Shown: piece after piece, positions 14,555 through 20,063 of the stretch
How the letters are laid out: the number at the start of each line of letters is the position of its first letter
Numbering within the stretch: the stretch's first letter is position 1
Source of the DNA: Chlamydiota bacterium
GTDB lineage: Bacteria; Chlamydiota; Chlamydiia; Chlamydiales; Rhabdochlamydiaceae
Length of the DNA: 20,063 nucleotides
NCBI GenBank assembly: GCA_016866585.1
Contig: VGMB01000004.1
Span: 1 to 20,063, forward strand
Reading direction: 5' to 3'
Position numbers and translations under genes: made by a program
The notes under the pieces: generated by a model
The model's database searches: none
What the model was told of the DNA's origin: nothing
What the model saw: the letters and a program-made list of their open reading frames with translations, nothing else

Positions 14555-16865
14555 ATTTTTTATTTCTTCCTTAGTCTTTTTTTCTATGTTTTTACCAGCT
14601 TTTGGCCAGACTATTGCTGAAAAAAAGGCTTCTGCTAAAAATAAAGAGTCGAGTGATCTGGTAGAAATAGATCAGGTATTGGTAAAGGTAAATAATGATT
14701 TAAACGGTCTTCGTGCACAATTAAAAGATTATTATGGAAAGCTGCAAGATTTAAATAAAACCCAAGCTACTCAGGATGATTACCAGCAGCTTTTGGTAAA
14801 AGTAAATGAAGTAAAAAAAAATATAACTTCTTTGGAGACCAGCTGGAGAGATACAGTTGTTGGGGAGTCCAAGAAAGATGATGAAGGATACGCTCTCTGG
14901 GATCAAGAAGAGACGACCTTAGCTCAGCTCGTTATGGAGTATGGGGCTATGGACTACCTGTATGTGATCCCTCCAGAAATGGCTAATTTAAAATTAAACA
15001 TGCATTCTGCCATACCTATACCTAGGGAGTCTTGGGCTGAGGTTCTAGAAATAATCTTGGCGCATAATGGAATTGGGGTTAAAAAAGTCAACTCCTATGC
15101 AAGACAACTATATGTCATGAAGCAGGATCCTTCTGCTGTTCATTCGTTTGCCTCAAAACCTGAAGATCTTCTTTTAGTCCCAGATCAAACAAGAATTTTC
15201 TACGTTTTCTCACCACCCATAGAACAAGTAAAAAGCACTTTTCAGTTTTTTGAAAGATTTGCTGATGCTAAGCAGACCTTCGTATACCAGATAGGAACAA
15301 AAATTGGGCTAGTTACTTCTAAAGAAGAAATGGAGAAGCTTTTAATGCTTCATCAAACAGTATGGGAAGATGCCAAAGGAAAAGTTTCAAAAGTTGTGCC
15401 TATAACGAAGCTCCCCGTCAGGGAGATGGAAAAGATTTTAACCTCTTTTTTTGGCGAGAGCATGGAAAAAGCACGAGCTCCTTTTGCTAAAATAGAGCAA
15501 GAAGGCCTTGTTGCATTTTCATTAGGGCATGGAAATGCATTGATTCTTATTGGTCAGCAAGAGGTTGTTGATAGAGCACATAAGGTGATTCAAGATACTG
15601 AAGAACAACTTGAAAACCCAGCAGAAATGACAGTTCACGTCTATACTTGTCGTCATACTGACCCCAGCGATCTATCAAAGGTTTTGGAAAAGGTCTATAA
15701 TGCTCTTTTAATTTCTTCTACGGAAGGAAGGGAAAGTTATGATGTAAATTATTCCTCGTTTGGCAATCAATTTAAAACACCCGACGGGTACTCCCCTAGT
15801 CAGCCTTTGCCAGTAACCCCTCAGCCTCTTCATCCAGGAAGTTATGCTAAGGTAGAAGTTGAAGGAGGCTCAGACCATTTTATTCCCGATCCAAAGACTG
15901 GAAATCTTCTTATGGTAGTAAGAAGAGATGTTCTTCAAAAAGTAAAGTCCTTACTTAAAAAACTCGATGTCCCTAAAAAAATGGTTCAAATCGAGGTGTT
16001 GCTATTTGAAAGAACTTTAAATAATCAAAATAATTTTGGATTAAACTTATTAAAAATAGGAACCCATCGCAACGGACTTTTGTATACCTCTTTAAAACCT
16101 ATTCAAGGAAACGGTGTTTTAGAATATTTATTTCACAGAAGTAGAAAGGGTAAGGTGCCTGCGATAGATTTTGCTTATAATTTCCTCATGACTCAAGAAA
16201 ATATACAGTTCCACGCGGCACCTTCTGTTATTACGGTGAACCAAACCCCCGCAACAATAAATATCGTCCAGGAGATCTCAATCAATAATGGAGCTGCTCC
16301 CGTTGATACGAATAAAGGGATAGCTTTTGAAAAGTCGTATACTAGAGCCCAGTATGGTATTAATATAGTTATGACACCTACAGTTCATATTGCCGATGAT
16401 GAAATTGAAAAGAGCGAAGAGCTTGGATCAGTCACTCTGCAGACAAATATAACCTTTGATACCCCTAGATCAGTGGATAATGATAGACCTCTTGTTGATC
16501 GCAGACATATTGAAAATGAAGTTAGAGTCGTTGATGGACAGACAGTAATTATTGGAGGACTTAGACGCAAGGCTGTAAATGATAAAGAAGAGAGAATTCC
16601 TTTTCTTGGTGAAATTCCTGGCCTTGGGAAGCTTTTTGGTTCTACTTATCTTACCGATACAAATACTGAAATGTTTTTCTTCATCACTCCCCATATTATT
16701 CCTAATCCCCAAGAAGATATGGAAAGAATTCGTACCGAAGAATTAAGAAAAAGACCCGGAGATATCCCTGAGTTTTTGGAAAAAGCTATTGAAGCTCAGG
16801 ACAAAGAAAAAGAGATTATCTTCGAAAGAAGTTTTAAATTACTTTTTTCAAGTGAAATGTCATGA
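14544..16865 (+). CDS. gspD: Type II secretion system secretin GspD
   Basis: A 773-residue outer-membrane secretin, the channel through which folded proteins leave the periplasm. It has an N-terminal signal peptide (MRSKFFISSLVFFSMFLPAFG, cleavage near residue 22) with no lipobox cysteine. A charged coiled-coil region (about 38-95) precedes the periplasmic N domains and is unusual for GspD. N-domain-like segments include VIPPEMANLKLNMHS and VHVYTCRHTDPSDLSKVLEKVY. The secretin domain begins near 480 (VQIEVLLFERTL). It carries VRVVDGQTVIIGGL (660-673) and the signature PFLGEIPGLGKLFG (686-699), ending with FFFITPHII. The last 60 residues are charged. The gene starts inside the end of the upstream frame (11-nt overlap) and shares ATGA with gspE, so the operon is tightly coupled. 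Confidence 0.92.
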   Translation: MRSKFFISSLVFFSMFLPAFGQTIAEKKASAKNKESSDLVEIDQVLVKVNNDLNGLRAQLKDYYGKLQDLNKTQATQDDYQQLLVKVNEVKKNITSLETSWRDTVVGESKKDDEGYALWDQEETTLAQLVMEYGAMDYLYVIPPEMANLKLNMHSAIPIPRESWAEVLEIILAHNGIGVKKVNSYARQLYVMKQDPSAVHSFASKPEDLLLVPDQTRIFYVFSPPIEQVKSTFQFFERFADAKQTFVYQIGTKIGLVTSKEEMEKLLMLHQTVWEDAKGKVSKVVPITKLPVREMEKILTSFFGESMEKARAPFAKIEQEGLVAFSLGHGNALILIGQQEVVDRAHKVIQDTEEQLENPAEMTVHVYTCRHTDPSDLSKVLEKVYNALLISSTEGRESYDVNYSSFGNQFKTPDGYSPSQPLPVTPQPLHPGSYAKVEVEGGSDHFIPDPKTGNLLMVVRRDVLQKVKSLLKKLDVPKKMVQIEVLLFERTLNNQNNFGLNLLKIGTHRNGLLYTSLKPIQGNGVLEYLFHRSRKGKVPAIDFAYNFLMTQENIQFHAAPSVITVNQTPATINIVQEISINNGAAPVDTNKGIAFEKSYTRAQYGINIVMTPTVHIADDEIEKSEELGSVTLQTNITFDTPRSVDNDRPLVDRRHIENEVRVVDGQTVIIGGLRRKAVNDKEERIPFLGEIPGLGKLFGSTYLTDTNTEMFFFITPHIIPNPQEDMERIRTEELRKRPGDIPEFLEKAIEAQDKEKEIIFERSFKLLFSSEMS

Positions 16866-18445
16866 AGGAATCTGAAGATTTAGTTTTAGTTCAGGATTTT
16901 TGTGAAAGATATGGGTTGCATGCCTTAGATAACCTCTTAGAGTATGAGTTTGTCAAAACACAGGTTATGTTATTACCATATGCTTTTGTCAAAAATCATG
17001 CAGTCCTACCGCTTGAGGAAAAAAATGGCAAGATCGTTATTGCCATGGCTAATCCCATGCAGTTGGATGCTTTGGAAGAGATTCGGTGCATTCTTAATAA
17101 GGAAGTCATAGAAGTTGTATGTTCTGTTCAGGCTCTTGAAGATGCAATAGAAAAATGTTACCAAAATAAAGAAGGTAATATTTCTCAGATTATAGCGTCT
17201 ATAGAAAATGAAAATAGCTCATTACCTCAAGATTTAGATGCTGAAGGTTATGACCTTTTGGATGATAAATCTGATTCTGCTGTTATAAAAATATTAAACT
17301 CGATTTTTAAAGAAGCTATTTTGCAGGGAGCCTCGGATATACATTTTGAGCCTTTAGAGTTTGGCTTGGGTCTAAGATATAGAATAGATGGTGTTCTGCA
17401 AGCAAGGACGTCACCTCCGAGAGAGTTCCAGTCTCAGTTGATAACAAGAATAAAGGTAATGTCTTGCCTTGATATTGCTGAGCAACGCTTACCTCAGGAT
17501 GGTAGAATCAAACTAAGAATGGGTGGGAGGCATGTTGATTTTCGTGTAAGTACTGTCCCTTGTGTATATGGGGAGCGTATGGTTCTTAGAATTTTGGATA
17601 AATCTAATATCATGGTTGGATTAACTAAAATTGGCATGAGGAAAACTATTTATGAAAATTTTGAAAAACTGATTAATTTATCTGAAGGCATAGTTCTTGT
17701 TACAGGTCCAACTGGAAGTGGTAAAACTACAACATTATATAGCGCTCTTTCTCACATAAATTCTAGTGAAGTAAACGTTATGACTATAGAGGATCCTGTT
17801 GAGTACAAACTCCAGGGTATGGCTCAAATCGGAGTAAATCATAAAATATCTTTGTCTTTTGCCACTGGCCTAAGGCACATTTTGCGTCAAGATCCGGATG
17901 TAATTATGATTGGAGAAATTCGCGATAAAGAGACTGCTGAAATAGCTATCCAGGCGTCACTTACAGGTCACCTTGTTCTTAGCACTTTACATACCAACGA
18001 TTCTCCATCTGCGCTTACAAGGTTGATAGACATGGGGATTGAACCTTATTTACTCACTTCGTCAGTTGTTGGAGTACTTGCTCAAAGACTTGTAAGAACT
18101 ATCTGCAATAATTGTAAGGTTGCATACACACCGACAGAAGCAGAGCTTTTAGATATGAAGATGTCTGTTCATGATTTACCTGAAAAAGTTTTATACAGAG
18201 GTATTGGTTGTGAAGCCTGTTTCGGTTCTGGTTTCAAAGGGCGTCATGCTATTTATGAGCTTATGACTATGAATACACCTCTAAAACAGCAACTATTGCA
18301 GTCCGCAGATGCATATCAACTACAGCAAATAGCTTTAAAAAGTGGGCTAACCACACTTCGACAAGAAGGTGCAATTTTAGTTAAACAGGGACTTACTACT
18401 GTCAAAGAAGTTATAAGAGCCACAAGAGGGTGTGACGAGGATTAG
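16862..18445 (+). CDS. gspE: Type II secretion ATPase GspE
   Basis: A 527-residue cytoplasmic hexameric ATPase that powers pseudopilus assembly. The N-terminal domain (1-110), with PYAFVKNHAVLPL and VIAMANPMQLDAL, is the usual GspE/PilB N domain that binds the inner-membrane platform. The catalytic part holds SDIHFEP, Walker A GPTGSGKT (282-289), the Asp box IEDPVEY, Walker B DPDVIMIGEIRD (from 344) and the His box LTGHLVLSTLHTND. A tetracysteine zinc motif is present as C415-x2-C418 and C450-x2-C453, typical of GspE rather than of retraction ATPases. All catalytic motifs are intact. The ATG overlaps the gspD stop (ATGA), and gspF follows after 8 nt. Confidence 0.95.
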   Translation: MKESEDLVLVQDFCERYGLHALDNLLEYEFVKTQVMLLPYAFVKNHAVLPLEEKNGKIVIAMANPMQLDALEEIRCILNKEVIEVVCSVQALEDAIEKCYQNKEGNISQIIASIENENSSLPQDLDAEGYDLLDDKSDSAVIKILNSIFKEAILQGASDIHFEPLEFGLGLRYRIDGVLQARTSPPREFQSQLITRIKVMSCLDIAEQRLPQDGRIKLRMGGRHVDFRVSTVPCVYGERMVLRILDKSNIMVGLTKIGMRKTIYENFEKLINLSEGIVLVTGPTGSGKTTTLYSALSHINSSEVNVMTIEDPVEYKLQGMAQIGVNHKISLSFATGLRHILRQDPDVIMIGEIRDKETAEIAIQASLTGHLVLSTLHTNDSPSALTRLIDMGIEPYLLTSSVVGVLAQRLVRTICNNCKVAYTPTEAELLDMKMSVHDLPEKVLYRGIGCEACFGSGFKGRHAIYELMTMNTPLKQQLLQSADAYQLQQIALKSGLTTLRQEGAILVKQGLTTVKEVIRATRGCDED

Positions 18446-18453
18446 AGATATCT

Positions 18454-19638
18454 ATGCCAATGTATTCTTATAAAGCCTTGACCGAGCAAGGGAAAAAAAT
18501 CTCCGGAGTCATCGACGCAGACTCGTTGTATTTAGCAAAAGATCGGCTAAAAAAAAGACAATTATTTATAACGGAACTTCTTTTGCAAGATGTCCCGCAA
18601 AAACAAGTGGTGCTCCCTCCAAGCCTTCTTTTAACTTTTACAAGGGAGCTGGCTCAACTGCTCAAAGCAGGTCTGCCACTTTATGAGAGCCTTGTAACAA
18701 TAGAAGAAAAATATAGAGGAAATAAGTGTCACAGTCTTGTTGTGGATCTTTGTGATCACTTAAAATTGGGAAAAAGCTTATCTAGAGCGTTGTCTTCATA
18801 TGATAAGTCTTTTGATGAAATTTATTTATCTATGATAAAAGCTGCGGAACAAAGTGGCAATTTAGCTGAAACTTTTTCCGATCTCGCTATTCTCATCTCC
18901 AAACAACAAATGTTAAAGAAGCAACTCTTCTCCGCCTTGGCTTATCCAGCATTTTTAGGGGTATTTTGCTTACTTGTTATTGGTGGCTTGTTCTTTTTTA
19001 TTATTCCGTCTATGCAAGAGCTATTTGAAGGAAGACAGCTTCATCCCCTTACAAGTTGTGTTATTGGAATCAGTAAGTTTTTAAATGAATCTATACATTT
19101 TTTAATAGTTTTTTTTAGCTCTATGATTGGCTTGACTTGGATCATTTTGCGTCAAAAGAAAGTTCAGCTTTCATTTTTAAAGATCGCTTGCAAGCTCCCC
19201 TTTATTTCTGAGTTACTTATTCAGTCGGCATTAGTTCGATTTTCAAGAGCGATGTATCTATTGCTTTCAGGAGGAGTTCCACTGCTTCAATCCCTATCAT
19301 ACTCTAGAAAGACCATGAAAAATGCCATGTTAGAAAATATAATCTCCTATGCAGAAAAAAGATTAATAGAGGGAAAAAAACTAAGTGAATTAATTTCGTC
19401 CCCATTTGTTCCTTCTTTGATGATACGAATGGTCGCTATCGCTGAAGAAACAGGGAACATGCACATAACGATGAAGCATTTAGCAGAGATTTACGAAGAA
19501 GAGCTAGATAAAAACCTTCAGCAACTCACCAGTTTTTTGCAGCCAGCCGTACTTATGTTTTTGGGTATAGTTGTTGGGGTTGTTGTTTTATCTATACTTA
19601 TTCCTCTGACTGATGTGAGTTCGTTTTTATCTTCTTAA
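18454..19638 (+). CDS. gspF: Type II secretion inner-membrane platform protein GspF
   Basis: A 394-residue polytopic membrane protein that couples GspE to pseudopilin extraction. It starts with the family's N-terminal pattern MYSYKALTEQGKKISGVIDA. Two copies of the T2SSF domain are visible: FTRELAQLLKAGLPLYESL with AAEQSGNLAETF in the first half (about 62-141), and FSRAMYLLLSGGVPLLQSL with AIAEETGNM in the second (about 263-336). Membrane segments lie at about 160-184, 213-233 and 363-385, the three expected. The ATG at 18454 has only a weak purine-rich site (AGAGAT) before it; a second in-frame ATG two codons later is an alternative. The gene lies 8 nt after gspE and 16 nt before gspG, which is a standard gspE-F-G order. 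Confidence 0.94.
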   Translation: MPMYSYKALTEQGKKISGVIDADSLYLAKDRLKKRQLFITELLLQDVPQKQVVLPPSLLLTFTRELAQLLKAGLPLYESLVTIEEKYRGNKCHSLVVDLCDHLKLGKSLSRALSSYDKSFDEIYLSMIKAAEQSGNLAETFSDLAILISKQQMLKKQLFSALAYPAFLGVFCLLVIGGLFFFIIPSMQELFEGRQLHPLTSCVIGISKFLNESIHFLIVFFSSMIGLTWIILRQKKVQLSFLKIACKLPFISELLIQSALVRFSRAMYLLLSGGVPLLQSLSYSRKTMKNAMLENIISYAEKRLIEGKKLSELISSPFVPSLMIRMVAIAEETGNMHITMKHLAEIYEEELDKNLQQLTSFLQPAVLMFLGIVVGVVVLSILIPLTDVSSFLSS

Positions 19639-19654
19639 AATAAAAGGAGTTTTA

Positions 19655-20063
19655 ATGAGAACCAGAACTAAAAAACAGACCCTTACTTTATTGGAAATTA
19701 TGATAGTAATTTTCTTGATAGGGTTAATCGGAAGCGTAGTAGGATACAATGTTAAGGGGAGCTTAGATGAAGGTAGAGCCTTTCGTACTGAGCAGGGAGC
19801 TTCTCAAATAAGAGATATTCTGTTACTTGAAGTTGCAAAAGGAACTCCTATGGAAAATGTTATCCAAAAAAAAGAGGCATATCTTGCTGCATCGGGTATG
19901 GTCAAAGATGTAAAAAAATTACTCAAAGACGGCTGGGGAGAGTCTTATGAGATCACCCCAAACAGAAGCTATACAGATATTTCTGTTAAATCAGCTAAGC
20001 TTAAAGCCTATAAAGATAAGAAAAAAGCCGCTATAGGACCGGTTGATCTTGATGAAGATGATG
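19655..20063 (+). CDS. gspG: Type II secretion major pseudopilin GspG, 5' part
   Basis: The first 136 codons of a type IV pilin-like protein, cut by the window edge. The start is ATG after AAAGGAG five bases upstream. A basic leader (MRTRTKKQT) is followed by LTLLEIMIVIFLIGLIG, the hydrophobic polymerisation helix with the conserved Glu at mature position +5. The globular part has WGESYEI, resembling the D-x-W-G-x-x-Y-x-Y block of GspG, and the end in this window is basic then acidic (KDKKKAA to DLDEDD). Position in the gspD-E-F-G operon supports GspG. Oddly, if Glu is +5, the residue at -1 is Thr9 rather than Gly and +1 is Leu10 rather than Phe, so the prepilin peptidase site is not canonical. 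The predicted protein is about the usual length if it ends soon after the edge. Confidence 0.87.
   Translation, partial: MRTRTKKQTLTLLEIMIVIFLIGLIGSVVGYNVKGSLDEGRAFRTEQGASQIRDILLLEVAKGTPMENVIQKKEAYLAASGMVKDVKKLLKDGWGESYEITPNRSYTDISVKSAKLKAYKDKKKAAIGPVDLDEDD

Noticed and set aside
1..20063. CRISPR arrays, insertion sequences, integrase or attachment sites
   Set aside because: No regularly spaced repeats, transposase-like frames or long terminal repeats were seen on either strand.

Overview
The window most likely comes from a member of the Chlamydiota, and probably from an environmental (Parachlamydia/Waddlia/Simkania-like) lineage rather than Chlamydia itself. The evidence is gene order and content. 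An aromatic/aspartate aminotransferase gene overlaps mreC and has a tRNA-Ala just upstream, as I remember the greA-tRNA-tyrB-mreC neighbourhood of Chlamydia. An unknown gene followed by gspD-gspE-gspF-gspG matches the order I remember for CT573 to CT569. The DNA is AT-rich, coding is dense and there is no sign of mobile elements. The species assignment is inference from memory and was not searched.

Layout. (1) Positions 1-3058, + strand: the 3' part of the gene for the main sigma factor RpoD, then a DinG-type iron-sulfur helicase. (2) 3075-3147, - strand: tRNA-Ala(GGC). (3) 3264-5711, + strand: a promoter with an overlapping palindrome, the PLP aminotransferase and MreC, joined by an ATGA overlap. 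(4) 5712-6258: a long intergenic region, then a 44-codon gene for a small secreted acidic peptide with its own promoter, strong Shine-Dalgarno and terminator. (5) 6238-9007, - strand: a three-gene cluster of a helical FlgN-like protein and two tandem paralogues of the CDP-glycerol (TagB/TagF) polymer transferase family. (6) 9136-12270, + strand: mutY, a GT4 glycosyltransferase and a DusC-like tRNA-dihydrouridine synthase, with overlapping ends. (7) 12331-12988: two convergent small membrane-protein genes with a shared hairpin between them. (8) 13016-20063, + strand: an AT-rich leader and a type II secretion operon, with an unknown membrane-anchored protein, GspD secretin, GspE ATPase, GspF platform and GspG pseudopilin (cut by the right edge).

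How the parts fit. The last operon encodes most of the core of a type II secretion machine. Its first gene has the topology of the missing linker GspC. The central minus-strand cluster looks like an accessory surface-glycopolymer module of unknown product. MreC belongs to the MreB-guided peptidoglycan system that chlamydiae use for division. RpoD, DinG, MutY, Dus and tRNA-Ala are housekeeping functions. The features most worth a second look are the secreted mini-gene, the TagB-like/FlgN-like cluster, the GspC-like first gene of the secretion operon and the non-canonical prepilin site of GspG.
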